DNA from: an uncultured Granulosicoccaceae bacterium
GTDB taxonomy: Bacteria; Pseudomonadota; Gammaproteobacteria; CALCKW01
Direction of reading: 5' to 3'
NCBI GenBank assembly: GCA_937965695.1
Contig: CALCKW010000037.1
Location: forward strand, 1 to 34,454
DNA length: 34,454 bases
The notes below the pieces were generated by a model that saw only the letters and a list, made by a program, of their open reading frames with translations, was not told the origin of the DNA and did not search any database. A program made the translations under genes and the position numbers. This document shows, piece after piece, positions 24,288-32,667 of the stretch (its first letter is position 1; each line of letters starts with the position of its first letter).

Positions 24288-25160
24288 ATGGACAATAGAT
24301 ACAACCTCAATCGGCTCGCCTACTTTGTCGCGACGGTTGAAGAAGGCACCATCACAGCCGCCGCCGAGCGCTTAGGATTGAGCAAGGCCGTTGTGAGCAA
24401 GCAATTACAACTGTTGGAAGAAGATGTTGGTATTGCCCTACTGCACCGCAATACACGTAGCATGAAACCTACGGACGCAGGCGCTGCCTTTTATACAAAG
24501 AGCAAAGCGGTGCTTATCCAAGCGACAGAAGCCTTTGATCTCGTGCTCGAGCGAGCACAAGTTCCAACCGGTCGACTGCGCGTGGCCGCACCCGTGGATT
24601 ATGGCGTGGCCCATGTTGCACCGCTGGTGGCGAAGTTTCGCGACAGATACCCACGAGTGGACGTCGAATTGATTCTGGGTGACGATGTTGTGGATTTGAT
24701 CGACCAACGCTACGACCTCGCCTTTAGAGTGGGATGGTTAACCGACTCCAGCAATTTAGCGCGCAAACTCAAAGACTTCGAAGAGCTAGTCGTTTGTTCC
24801 CCTGAAACACTAAAAAACCATCAAATAACGAAACCTGAAGACCTCGCCACTCTGCCGTTTATCGCTAACCTGGCCATTGGAGGCCAGACTAAATGGACAT
24901 TCAATCGCGGCCGATCCGCAAAAACCGTGGAGATGCAGCAGGCTATCTCGATGAATATCACACTCGCCATTCGCAATACAGTCCTAGCCGGTTCAGCTTT
25001 CACTATCCTGCCAGACTTGTTAGTCAATCAAGATATCGCCGAAGGTAAATTGATCAGATTACTGCCTGATTGGTCTCTTAGAACTGGTGGCGTCTATATC
25101 GTCAGTCCACCGAGTCGTCTTCGATCTAGCGCAGTACAGGCATTTCTTGATACGGTGTAG
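24288..25160 (+). CDS. LysR-family transcriptional regulator
   Basis: A 290-residue LTTR. The helix-turn-helix is in the first 60 residues (LAYFVATVEEGTITAAAERLGLSKAVVSKQLQLLEEDVGIALLHRNTRSMKPTDAG). The effector domain follows, with the RLRVAAPVDYGVAHVAP strand. The frame is open from 24171, but an ATG there would put 39 unusual residues before the HTH; the ATG at 24288 gives the normal family length and leaves room for the divergent promoter. It probably controls the DsbA/GST/reductase operon. Confidence 0.87.
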   Translation: MDNRYNLNRLAYFVATVEEGTITAAAERLGLSKAVVSKQLQLLEEDVGIALLHRNTRSMKPTDAGAAFYTKSKAVLIQATEAFDLVLERAQVPTGRLRVAAPVDYGVAHVAPLVAKFRDRYPRVDVELILGDDVVDLIDQRYDLAFRVGWLTDSSNLARKLKDFEELVVCSPETLKNHQITKPEDLATLPFIANLAIGGQTKWTFNRGRSAKTVEMQQAISMNITLAIRNTVLAGSAFTILPDLLVNQDIAEGKLIRLLPDWSLRTGGVYIVSPPSRLRSSAVQAFLDTV

Positions 25161-25245
25161 CACGTGTCTTAACCCTGCTAGGTTGTGTAGCCAAAGACGG
25201 AGAAACTTATATTCTGCGGGGCACTTACCGTCAGGAGGCATAAAA

Positions 25246-25716
25246 ATGCAGGCGCGAATAATTAACGACGAGAATGCTGAGTCCATAGGCAGACCTTTTC
25301 TGGTAAAAGCTCTCGACCTCGTTACACAATCAAACCAGACAAAGTTTCACGAATGCTTTCCAGGCCTGAGACTTTATAATGGCCTAGAGAAATTTGATGA
25401 TGCAGCCGATCACCTTAGACTTCTAGGTAATGCGCCCACCGTTGAGTATTTGGACCAACTGATTAAACCCGATTGGAACGTGTTGCTGTGGCGATTAGAA
25501 AGCCAGTACTCTGACAATGCTCTTATGGTTCGACAGGAACTCACCGAGACTAAAGACGAACTCAAACTTTCCCATTTGTCGTTCAAGCAACTAATAGCAG
25601 ACGAAAAAACGAATTCTGTGTCGAAAAATGTAAGCGAACACGTCGACGATATAGGGTGTGGAATCACTCGCAACAGCACTCTTCGAAGAAATTCTCACTG
25701 CCTTACTAACTTCTGA
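25246..25716 (+). CDS. Hypothetical protein
   Basis: A 156-residue protein whose start is strongly supported by AGGAGG 7 nt before ATG 25246. It is soluble and charged, with a helical C-terminal half (SQYSDNALMVRQELTETKDELKLSHLSFKQLIADE). No known family is recognised with confidence. The last 58 nt overlap the next plus-strand frame (25658), whose start is a GTG just after an in-frame stop. This may be either a translationally coupled pair or one gene split by a frameshift near 25640-25660. Confidence 0.6.
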   Translation: MQARIINDENAESIGRPFLVKALDLVTQSNQTKFHECFPGLRLYNGLEKFDDAADHLRLLGNAPTVEYLDQLIKPDWNVLLWRLESQYSDNALMVRQELTETKDELKLSHLSFKQLIADEKTNSVSKNVSEHVDDIGCGITRNSTLRRNSHCLTNF

Positions 25717-25984
25717 CTTTGAGCTGTATTATCAAAATATTCCAATTACTGCCCGAAACAACGTAGAACACCTGCGAGAGGTTTTCGACGAAGCAGTAGG
25801 CGTCCTAAAGCCGATGGGCGATATAAAATCAATCAAATATTTAACCCACGAAAAAATGACCGCTCTGCACAAGCACAGGTGGAAAGTGCGCTACCAAAAA
25901 GAAAACGAAGACCTTCTTTTTGAAGTACTGGTTACCAACGAAAACGATGACCTACAATTTAAAGGCTTTGCGTTTGACAAATAA
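25658..25984 (+). CDS. Hypothetical protein, or 3' part of a frameshifted gene
   Basis: A 108-residue frame beginning with GTG 25658, only 6 bp after an in-frame TAG. Content looks real (LREVFDEAVGVLKPMGDIKSIKYLTHEKMTALHKHRWKVRYQKENEDLLFEVLVTNENDDLQFKGFAFDK): alternating charged and hydrophobic residues of an alpha/beta fold similar to small NTF2-like or DUF3887/4019-type domains. The overlap with the preceding gene suggests coupling. The family is not certain. Confidence 0.5.
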   Translation: MESLATALFEEILTALLTSDFELYYQNIPITARNNVEHLREVFDEAVGVLKPMGDIKSIKYLTHEKMTALHKHRWKVRYQKENEDLLFEVLVTNENDDLQFKGFAFDK

Positions 25985-26433
25985 CGCTTAGGCTTTCCCG
26001 CAATTCAGGTTATTCCAATCGCTGCCCTACACTAAATCGCTACAACAATTCAGGCAACGCGATAGTACGGAATACACGACCCCCGCAAAGCATTCTGGAT
26101 ACCACTCTAAAACTAAAAATAACAGTGACATCGGCTGAGTGTCTCTGACACGAGAAGACGATTGGGATCGACAGCACATCCGGCACATTGTTTCATGGCG
26201 AGTCACCGCTTCACTTCAATGCAGAGGCAAACCAAGAAGCACACTTTCGCCTGCCGCAGAAGAAATGTATTAGTTATAGATAAGGCAAGCATGTTCAAAT
26301 CTAATGTGTCTGTGGCGCTACGCAGGGGCAGTTTCGCGTGCAAACCAATTGTAAGCCATGCCCACTTTAGAACAACGTGCTCGCGTTTGTTTCATGAGGT
26401 TGAGGAGTGTGTCGAGCAAGACATGTTATTGCG
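25985..26433. other. Intergenic region without convincing gene
   Basis: About 450 bp lie between a plus-strand and a minus-strand gene. A 127-codon plus-strand frame starts at 26162 but runs into the minus-strand gene and has no good ribosome site or recognisable protein. No RNA gene or repeat was noticed. Confidence 0.4.
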
Positions 26434-26952
26434 TCACAGCGCTATTGCTGTCCCTTCGATGACGACGGATACGAGCGTGCTTTTTAAAGCGCTTTTTTCT
26501 TTAAACGTCACGCGGAGTTCTGTGTCTGCCAAGGTGTATAAATAGGCTGTATAAGTATCGGGATGGTTAACGGGTTGGTCAACTTGCCTATCGGCGAGGC
26601 TACCAAGACATTCGCTCACACCGTTGGCGAATTGTTCATACAACGTATCGGCTTCAGCGGCTCCAAAAGCAAAAACCCAAGTACACTTATAGGATCGCTT
26701 CTTGGGGTCTTCAAAAATCACACAATACTCAGCATTTTCTAAGACTTTGCTGGCATTAAACCCTCTATGTTCAGAGCGTTTATCTGACTGGATGGCATAA
26801 AAACCAGACTTAGACTGTTCTAATAAATAGGTCAAATCTGCGCAAAACGTCGAGCCTGCTGTTGCAGAACTCCCGCAAACCGAGGCCAACAAACACACCG
26901 AAAAAACTGACGGTCGCAGAACCACCCTGGAGAAAACACTCTGATGAAGCAT
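26434..26952 (-). CDS. Exported hypothetical protein
   Basis: A 172-residue protein with a signal peptide (SVFSRVVLRPSVFSVCLLAS, then VCGSSATAG and likely cleavage). The mature part has four cysteines (TFCADLTYLL, AEYCVIFED, SYKCTWVF, SECLGS) that could form two disulphides, as in periplasmic proteins. ATG 26952 is chosen as it places the signal peptide at the N-terminus; the open frame continues to a GTG at 26994. No family recognised. It is transcribed alone. Confidence 0.65.
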   Translation of the reverse strand: MLHQSVFSRVVLRPSVFSVCLLASVCGSSATAGSTFCADLTYLLEQSKSGFYAIQSDKRSEHRGFNASKVLENAEYCVIFEDPKKRSYKCTWVFAFGAAEADTLYEQFANGVSECLGSLADRQVDQPVNHPDTYTAYLYTLADTELRVTFKEKSALKSTLVSVVIEGTAIAL

Positions 26953-27153
26953 ATGCGGGAACCTAAAGAAGGACCAACACTTATTCTTACACACTACCGG
27001 TTATTAAAGTAATTGAATACGCGCTAAGTTTATAAACGTGCATGGTATTCCTAATTCGGCACAGTGCTCAGCTACCACCATACTCCAAATACCCTACGCA
27101 GGAATTCAAGCGTGGCGGCGATAGTTCCAAGTTATCTATTCAAAAAAGCCAAA

Positions 27154-27612
27154 TCATGAAGCGACAGGCAATTTGTAAAGTAAGGCTGGTAGTTTTTCTT
27201 CATTATCGCAGTCACCTTGAGCAATGACTTCGAAGCCGTGTTTCTCATAGAACGATTGCGCCTTCTCATTGATCTCAAAGGTATACAATTGAACAGGACC
27301 GGACATCTCTTGTAGCGCTAATCGTAGCAACCGACTTCCAATCCCAGAATTTTGATAGTGAACATCGACATACAACTGATTGATCCACTGCGAGTCGAAC
27401 GCAATAATACCAACAACCGCGTTTTCTCGCTCTTCGAGGGCAAAAACTATTTGATCCGAATGAGATAATTTCTGGGTGACGTAATTGAGGTGCGCATCAA
27501 AGGAATGCAACGCATCCTTCAAGCCCAGTGCTTTCTCCTTGCTCAAGCGCCACATTCTTACTGCAGCTGCTGCATATTTTTCGTCATACCCCACAAGGCG
27601 AATATTGTTCAA
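27154..27612 (-). CDS. GNAT-family N-acetyltransferase
   Basis: A 152-residue acetyltransferase. The acetyl-CoA motif A is seen as INQLYVDVHYQNSGIGSRLLRLALQEM (Q/R-x-x-G-x-G/A pattern), followed by the motif B region LYTFEINEKAQSFYEKHGFEVI. The start is TTG, supported by AAAGGAG 7 nt upstream. The substrate is unknown; the family acetylates amines on small molecules or proteins. It lies outside the cassette array and is unrelated to the GNAT fragment at 32668. Confidence 0.9.
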   Translation of the reverse strand: MNNIRLVGYDEKYAAAAVRMWRLSKEKALGLKDALHSFDAHLNYVTQKLSHSDQIVFALEERENAVVGIIAFDSQWINQLYVDVHYQNSGIGSRLLRLALQEMSGPVQLYTFEINEKAQSFYEKHGFEVIAQGDCDNEEKLPALLYKLPVAS

Positions 27613-27746
27613 TATGCTCTCCTTTCAGTAAAAGGGCCAGCTCAGGTGTTGAATTCAACCCCGGTTAATCGCCGGCGACGCAACATCAATTCAGCAAACG
27701 CAGTAAGAAATATTTGACCTACATGCTGGGCATATCGTTTTGCTTG

Positions 27747-28148
27747 TTAAGCTGCCACGCCAGAACCAACAGGTACATCTATTATACCGTCTACTGCGCC
27801 ACAAAACTCAGGCCACCACAACGGTGAGCCGTGATTAACAAATAAAGAGTCATGCGCAAAATCGTAAACGGCGTGTCCAATATACCCAATCGCAAGCACT
27901 AGCAGGCCAATCGAGTTTCTTTTTTTATAAGCATAAATAGCGATCAAAACAAACAAGACACTGACCAAAGCTTCATTTCCCAACGCCGAATAATCATTGG
28001 CGTAAATTGCAAAAACAAAATAATAGACGGAAAAGGAAGCCAGCAGCAAAGGGTAAGGCAGAGGTTTTTGTTCAGCCTGTGTGATTCGAAAACGTACGAT
28101 TATAAGGGCTGCTATGACACAACCCAAGATTAACGCTATAGAATTCAT
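27747..28148 (-). CDS. Small membrane protein (DUF6010-like)
   Basis: A 133-residue protein with four predicted helices (IALILGCVIAALIIV, LLLASFSVYYFVFAIYA, ALVSVLFVLIAIYAYKKR, SIGLLVLAIGYIGHAVYDF). The last is followed by a conserved-looking GHAVYDFAHDSLFVNHGSPLWWPEFCGAVDGIIDV, with His and Trp that may bind a ligand. AGGAACAT before the ATG is a good ribosome site. The resemblance to DUF6010 proteins is from memory and moderate. Confidence 0.65.
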   Translation of the reverse strand: MNSIALILGCVIAALIIVRFRITQAEQKPLPYPLLLASFSVYYFVFAIYANDYSALGNEALVSVLFVLIAIYAYKKRNSIGLLVLAIGYIGHAVYDFAHDSLFVNHGSPLWWPEFCGAVDGIIDVPVGSGVAA

Positions 28149-28405
28149 ATGTTCCTATTAATTGGCTCAGCCGCAGTACGGCAAGCATACAGCTTGTCGT
28201 CGTGTTAGGAAGATACCATGCATAAGACGCACACAGTGCGAGTAATGGGAAGAACTTTGTCAGACTAATGACCCACTAAAAAATACCCGATTTTTTGGTG
28301 CCTAGATACTAAAGCTCAGGAAACACCTCTTAGAGACCTGTCCAGAGCACATCGCCTAAGATGAATAAAAAAAGGTGTAATACGCTAGCCCAGAACAGAT
28401 CGGCT
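28149..28405. other. Intergenic region
   Basis: 257 bp without a gene. It contains an AT-rich stretch (AATACCCGATTTTTTGG, and later AAAAAAAGG). No attC-like site was found. Confidence 0.3.
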
Positions 28406-28714
28406 TTATAATTGTTTTGCCTTTGACAAGGCCCACCAACCAACCAACACACTCACTACAATCCTAACAGGGAAATACAACAATGCAGGCAAACTAAACA
28501 ACCACATAGCCAAGCCTTCAGGTAAAACGTAAAAAGCAACTTGCTTAACCCAATAAATAAATGGAACGTACTCTTTTAGAAAATCATCAAGCGAGATACC
28601 CACCAAAGACCATTCGTTTTGATAATTAACCCATACCGTATATAAACCGAGCGCTCCATCACCGACGCTCCCAATCATGGAAGACCAACCAAAGAGTAAT
28701 AAAAACATCTTCAT
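28406..28714 (-). CDS. Small membrane protein, hypothetical
   Basis: A 102-residue protein with two to three helices (the N-terminal FLLLFGWSSMIGSVGDGALG and the C-terminal FPVRIVVSVLVGWWALSKAKQL). ATG 28714 is preferred over the longer frame to 28783 because AGGAGG stands 5 nt before it. Function not recognised. Confidence 0.55.
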   Translation of the reverse strand: MKMFLLLFGWSSMIGSVGDGALGLYTVWVNYQNEWSLVGISLDDFLKEYVPFIYWVKQVAFYVLPEGLAMWLFSLPALLYFPVRIVVSVLVGWWALSKAKQL

Positions 28715-28928
28715 AGCACCTCCTAATTGATCACACCAGTAGCACTTCTTACAGAGACTTTTAGAATGTCCAGCGTACGACATGAGCGCAGTCGCTGCAC
28801 TGATTACACTTTACGTTGCCAAAGCTCCTCTGACCTATAGGCATACGCCCAAAGCGCGTAAACAATAGGGTCTTGGAACGCAAACACTGCGCCGAATCTT
28901 ACTGCAAGATCGAAATCAAAATTACGCG

Positions 28929-30176
28929 CTAGGCTTTATCTGCAAGAGAGCCCATTCCACGGAGAATTTTTTCAGCATGATCACCTGGGTTTGAGCAATT
29001 AAAGAACAATATCGCTCCAGAGGTGTTTTGTTCGCGAAACCCCATATAAGTAGAGACACCTGGATCACTGCCACTATGTTGGAAAACACGGCCACCGTTC
29101 AACGATGTATCAATGGACCAACAAAGCCCCCTGCCGGCATGGTGTTCAGTGAACATTTGCTGGACAGACTCCTCTCTTAATATGCGTTTTCCAGACAGTT
29201 GACCTCCACCAATGTAAGCACGAAGAAACGAGGAAAGTTCAGAAGGATTAGTACGTAGCAACCCATCTGGGTAATTGTAGAAGCTATAAAGACAGTGCGG
29301 AAATACATCCCCCTTTTTAATATCAGATGCCTCTGTTGATTCAGTAAAAAGGTAGTCTGCTATGCTTTCGTCTTTATCCAGCTCAAATTTTTTATTGGCA
29401 TAGTAATGAGGCAGAGCATGCTGCGCTCTGTCACCAATCATCCAGCGAGTTTCACTCATTCCGAGAACGTCGAAAATCTCAGATTTACAATAAACCCCAA
29501 ATTCCTGACCTGAAGTTTCCTCCACCAGGTGCCCGAGTAGGCCATAAGCTACGTTACTGTAGGTTCTCGGAGACGTCGGTGGATTCGTCGCGCCAGGTGC
29601 CCATTCGTGAAAGTTCTCTTTCTCGTTGTAAAATTGACCACCAGATTTTAAATACTCCTTTACCCACACACCAAGTTCCAAAGCTGGGTCTCCGCAGGCG
29701 TAACTCTTAGCATAGGCAGAGCCGTCAGCAATAGAGGATCGATGAATCAACAATTGCCTAGTGGTTATAGGAGTACCAGGGAATTTTGGATTCCTAACTG
29801 GAAAACTCAGATAGTCATTCACGTCCCGGTCAATTTCAAGCTTTCCCATTTCGACTTGCTGCATGACTGCTGTTGCGGTTACCGTTTTAGAGATCGAGGC
29901 AATGTTCAACACATGATTGACCGTCATCTCAACACCGCCTTCCAGATCAGCAAAACCAGCCGCTCCACGCCAAAGCAAGCGCTCCCCCTGAACGAGTGCG
30001 GCAGATACGCCTGGAATTTTCGGATCTGCTACAGCGCTATCTAAAAGTGCCTGCAGATCAGAAACCGTCTGCACGAGCTGTTCTTCCTCACGACAGCCTG
30101 TAAAAAGGCCAGACGCAAATAAAGGCACGAGAGAGAGTAACCGGCGACGAGTCAACGAACCTACAGCGGATTTCAT
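28929..30176 (-). CDS. Class-C beta-lactamase-like serine hydrolase, exported lipoprotein
   Basis: A 415-residue serine hydrolase of the beta-lactamase/esterase (AmpC/EstB) family. The catalytic S94-I-S-K97 lies in NIASISKTVTATAVMQQ, Tyr206-Ser-Asn208 in TYSNVAYGLL, and the third motif HSG in VFQHSGSDPGVSTYMGF. The signal has a twin-arginine-like LTRRRLLSLVPLFASGL and a lipobox LFTGC with Cys28 as the lipid site. Such proteins are usually esterases or peptidases, seldom true beta-lactamases. It stands next to the left end of the cassette array but has no attC of its own. Confidence 0.88.
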   Translation of the reverse strand: MKSAVGSLTRRRLLSLVPLFASGLFTGCREEEQLVQTVSDLQALLDSAVADPKIPGVSAALVQGERLLWRGAAGFADLEGGVEMTVNHVLNIASISKTVTATAVMQQVEMGKLEIDRDVNDYLSFPVRNPKFPGTPITTRQLLIHRSSIADGSAYAKSYACGDPALELGVWVKEYLKSGGQFYNEKENFHEWAPGATNPPTSPRTYSNVAYGLLGHLVEETSGQEFGVYCKSEIFDVLGMSETRWMIGDRAQHALPHYYANKKFELDKDESIADYLFTESTEASDIKKGDVFPHCLYSFYNYPDGLLRTNPSELSSFLRAYIGGGQLSGKRILREESVQQMFTEHHAGRGLCWSIDTSLNGGRVFQHSGSDPGVSTYMGFREQNTSGAILFFNCSNPGDHAEKILRGMGSLADKA

Positions 30177-30335
30177 AGATGGACAGTGCTTAAAAAAGAG
30201 ATTTTCTCATCACTTGCAATTATATTCTTACTTTGTAAATCGTTCATAGGTATAGCGACTTTTAAAACACCAGCGGACGACGCCGAGGGCCGAAAATCGG
30301 CAGCACAAAATTCCCGCTGACCAATCTTACCGAAA

Positions 30336-30395
30336 GTACAACGGATACCGAAGAGCGCCAGCAAGTTGAATTTCTCGGGAGCCAAATTGTTATGC
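30336..30395 (-). repeat. attC-like site, leftmost (distal end of cassette array)
   Basis: 60 bp, starting GTACAAC and ending GTTATGC on this strand. On the minus strand it opens GCATAAC, overlapping the stop codon of the broken ATPase gene. Internal arms GGATACCGAAGA and (as reverse complement) GGCTCCCGAGA pair imperfectly. This is the weakest of the six sites. It marks the left end of the array. Confidence 0.5.
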
Positions 30396-30883
30396 TCCAA
30401 TTTCACGACCATTTTTAAGCTCGTTTTGATCTGGTGCTTCAAACCTTGGCTCCATAAAATTAAACATCATTTCCGTGACCTCAAATGAATAGACGGATGG
30501 GTCTTTTTCTACATTTTCTTGTTTACACGTTGCTTACGGATCTCTTGAGGCGCGTTTAAGTAATGTATCTCAGAGATTATATTCATATCTTTAGCACAAT
30601 TAGAAAATATATTTCTTTGTTCTTTTGTAGTAAACCCGAAGTCTAAAACTACATTCCCATTGAAAGCCAAGATTTGTTCATTTACTTGCCATATTTGCTC
30701 ATAGCACCCATGAACTCACTCGATCATCCAATCATACTCTAGTGAAGTCATGTCTTTAGCAAATAGAGTTTGCATCCAAGAGTTAATAGCAATACGAATT
30801 GCTTCGATTTCCTTGGAAAAGGATAATGAATAATTTGTTTTGCCAACTCCTGTTGGTCCGCAAACTAGAATTAATCTCGCCAT
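30390..30883 (-). pseudogene. P-loop ATPase/kinase (AAA_33/zeta-like), broken by a stop and a frameshift
   Basis: Reconstructed from the minus strand: the start MARLILVCGPTGVGKTNYSL carries a Walker A motif (G-PTGVG-KT). The protein then runs through a helical region to NVVLDFGFTTKEQRNIFSNC, typical of the 'ATP-binding' AAA_33 kinases, and ends FMEPRFEAPDQNELKNGREIGA. Two lesions are visible: an in-frame TGA at 30716-30718 (in MIE*VHGCYE, where R or W is expected) and a frameshift near 30511-30520, in an A/T run. The full protein would be about 164 residues. It lies last in a two-gene cassette and its stop TAA overlaps attC. Confidence 0.75.
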
Positions 30884-30901
30884 ATAACTAAAGTTCCTTC
30901 T

Positions 30902-31549
30902 TCAATCTGCATATCGACTGCCCTTGGGGTAGCTTTGGTGCGTGGAACGCGGAAAATACCTCCTGCGCAGGCATTTGTTCCTTTCTGATCTTGCACAGAC
31001 GCTAGATTTTTTTTCATGCTCTTTACCCACCAAGCCAGCATCTTGGTGAAAACTAAAACCAGACTTTTTTACTTCCGCTGCTTCAATTGCCTTTGATGCT
31101 TCATCACCATCATGACTGATTAATGCTCTGGATGCATACCACTTGAATTAATCTAGGGGAAACGTGATCCTATCATAATGGTCTGTTACCACTTCAAGAG
31201 CATTGACATACTCACTTTCTATTACGTGAGTTGCCACCAAATATGGATAATCAAGGTACACGCCTGTTTGGTAGTTGGGAAATACGCTTTCTCACTCAAG
31301 TATCTCTTTATAAGAATCTACATATCTTTCGAGATCGGCTAGCGCTTTAAAAGCTTACGCCTTTGCCAGCAAGGCTCGAACATCGTCGAACTCGTCTTTT
31401 CTTGATACGAAGTATTCATCGAGCAAACGAAGTGATGTGCGCGGATGATCATCAGCCAAAGTGAGTGCTTGGATTGCCAGATACTGATCTCTTTGACTTC
31501 TAGCTCGTTTTAACTTCGAGTAAAAGTTCTCTTCGATTGATTCATTCAT
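30902..31549 (-). pseudogene. Helical-repeat protein gene broken by three in-frame stops
   Basis: A single minus-strand frame from MNESIEENFYSKLKRARSQRDQ to LVGKEHEKK, interrupted by TAA 31355-31357, TGA 31292-31294 and TAA 31148-31150. Continuity on both sides is good: HPRTSLRLLDEYFVSRKDEFDDVRALLAKA, then AFKALADLERYVDSYKEIL, then SVFPNYQTGVYLDYPYLVATHVI, then FKWYASRALISHDGDEASKAI. The pattern resembles a TPR-like family of conserved hypothetical proteins. A frameshift in the A8 run near 31010 may add a C-terminal part overlapping the ATPase start. The upstream part of the same frame (to 31672) lies in an attC site and is not coding. Confidence 0.7.
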
Positions 31550-31599
31550 TCCAAACTTTGTTTCTGTACCAGTCGGCAGAAAAACAAAGGCTCCATTGC

Positions 31600-31716
31600 A
31601 TGTAACGCCGTGTTCAGTCGCTATTAAGCGGGAGCTGCCTTGTGCTAATGTGGAGCGAAAACGACAATACATGGCTGTCTCCGCGTAAATTGTCAGCTTA
31701 CACCTTCTTGTTATGC
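31600..31716 (-). repeat. attC site (long, 117 bp)
   Basis: On the minus strand it opens GCATAACAAG and closes CGGCGTTACAT. The two halves are imperfect complements: GTGT-A-AGCTGAC, ATT and GCGGAGA-CAGCC on one side face GTGT-TCAGTCGC, ATT and GCGGGAG-CTGCC on the other. Size and layout are like the long VCR-type attC sites. It follows the stop of the PPOX cassette gene by 34 bp. Confidence 0.72.
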
Positions 31717-31749
31717 ACTTTTAGCTGACTATTTTTTGATAGTCATTGA

Positions 31750-32364
31750 TTACCAAAGCGAGGTTTTGTAGGCATCATCGAGAATATTGTCAAACTCGCT
31801 AGCCGTCTCCGCTAGCTGTGCTTGATCTTTAAGCATTTGACCGAGTGACGGCATATCAGACCGTGGTGCCCAGTTGTCATGTGACCAGAGCTTAGAACGG
31901 ATAAAGGCTTTTGCACAATGCATGTAAACTTGGCGTACTTTAACAATCAAGACCGCTTTTGCCGGTCGACTATTAACCTGCATTGTTGAGCAAAGCTGCG
32001 CATCAATTGTCAAACGAGCCTCGCCATTGATCCTAAGCGTTTCATTCATACCCGGAATAAAAAAAATGAGACCTACGCCTGGATTCTCAATTATGTTCTC
32101 CCACGTGTCTAGTCGATTGTTTCCTGGCCGATCTGGAATTGCAAGAGTTGTGTTATCTAAACATTTGACGAAGCCTGGCTGATCGCCTTTAGGTGAGACA
32201 TCCCCGTTACCCGATGCGTCCTGAGATCCAATTAGCGCAAAAGGGGAATTCGCGATGAAGCGCCGGGAATGCTCATCCATTGATTTGAGTTCTTTTCGAA
32301 TTGCAACATCGTGCGTTGCTTCAAAAACGCTACGAAGCTCTTCGAGTGAAGTAACGTAGTCCAT
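31750..32364 (-). CDS. PPOX-family (pyridoxamine 5'-phosphate oxidase-like) FMN-binding protein, cassette-borne
   Basis: A 204-residue split-barrel protein of the MSMEG_1061-like group. Key blocks are FIANSPFALIGSQDASGNGDVSPKGDQPGFVKCLDNTTLAIPDRPGNNRLDTWENIIENPGVGLIFFIPGMNETLRINGEARL. The same block order occurs in the PPOX domain of the fused reductase at 20593-22680 (GGKPGFIKVEGNTLTIPDYIGN...), so the two are distant paralogues. It is flanked by attC-like sites on both sides and reads in the cassette orientation. Likely an FMN- or F420-dependent reductase of unknown substrate. Confidence 0.88.
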   Translation of the reverse strand: MDYVTSLEELRSVFEATHDVAIRKELKSMDEHSRRFIANSPFALIGSQDASGNGDVSPKGDQPGFVKCLDNTTLAIPDRPGNNRLDTWENIIENPGVGLIFFIPGMNETLRINGEARLTIDAQLCSTMQVNSRPAKAVLIVKVRQVYMHCAKAFIRSKLWSHDNWAPRSDMPSLGQMLKDQAQLAETASEFDNILDDAYKTSLW

Positions 32365-32498
32365 GATTCTATTCCTATATTTATAGTTTTAAAAATAGGC
32401 ATGCAATACAACTGATAATTTGACGTATTATCCTTTTTGCATGACGCCTCGGTCACCAGCGCCGTATGTGATGGCCGATTGCAAGTTAAAGTGTGAGG

Positions 32499-32557
32499 CA
32501 CGAACATTCATGCAAACGGATAGCGCGTACAGCGTCCGTTGCACCGAATTGTTAGAT
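32499..32557 (-). repeat. attC-like site, classic 59-bp size
   Basis: On this strand it runs CACGAAC...GTTAGAT over 59 bp, with stem halves GCAAACGGAT (32512-32521) and TCCGTTGC (32535-32542). On the minus strand it opens ATCTAACAATTCGG. The right core on that strand (GTTCGTG) is degenerate. It separates the PPOX cassette from the inverted GNAT cassette. Confidence 0.62.
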
Positions 32558-32667
32558 CATCTCACGCTTTACACAAGTTGAGTTTAACATTATTCTGCAA
32601 CAGAATTTACCACTCAGAATACTATACGACCATATTTCTTCAGCTAATAGTTGGTTCCAAAAGTGCC

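Noticed and set aside
26162..26545. 127-codon plus-strand open frame
   Set aside because: No family, no good ribosome site, and overlap with the better-supported exported protein on the minus strand.
30173..30442. 89-codon minus-strand open frame between the serine hydrolase and the ATPase remnant
   Set aside because: It overlaps the attC-like site and the C-terminal part of the broken ATPase gene in another frame, and has no ribosome site or recognisable family.
30902..31550. In-frame stops as recoding or an alternative code
   Set aside because: Stops of two kinds (TAA, TGA) and a frameshift occur only in cassette genes, while chromosomal genes here use all three stops normally. Decay is simpler.
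31550..31672. N-terminal extension of the helical-repeat gene to an ATG at 31672
   Set aside because: It runs through the 117-bp attC site. The first plausible start after the site is ATG 31549.
32558..32667. Possible long N-terminus of the GNAT gene starting at 32539
   Set aside because: The start would fall in the 59-bp attC-like site; ATG 32668 lies well beyond it.
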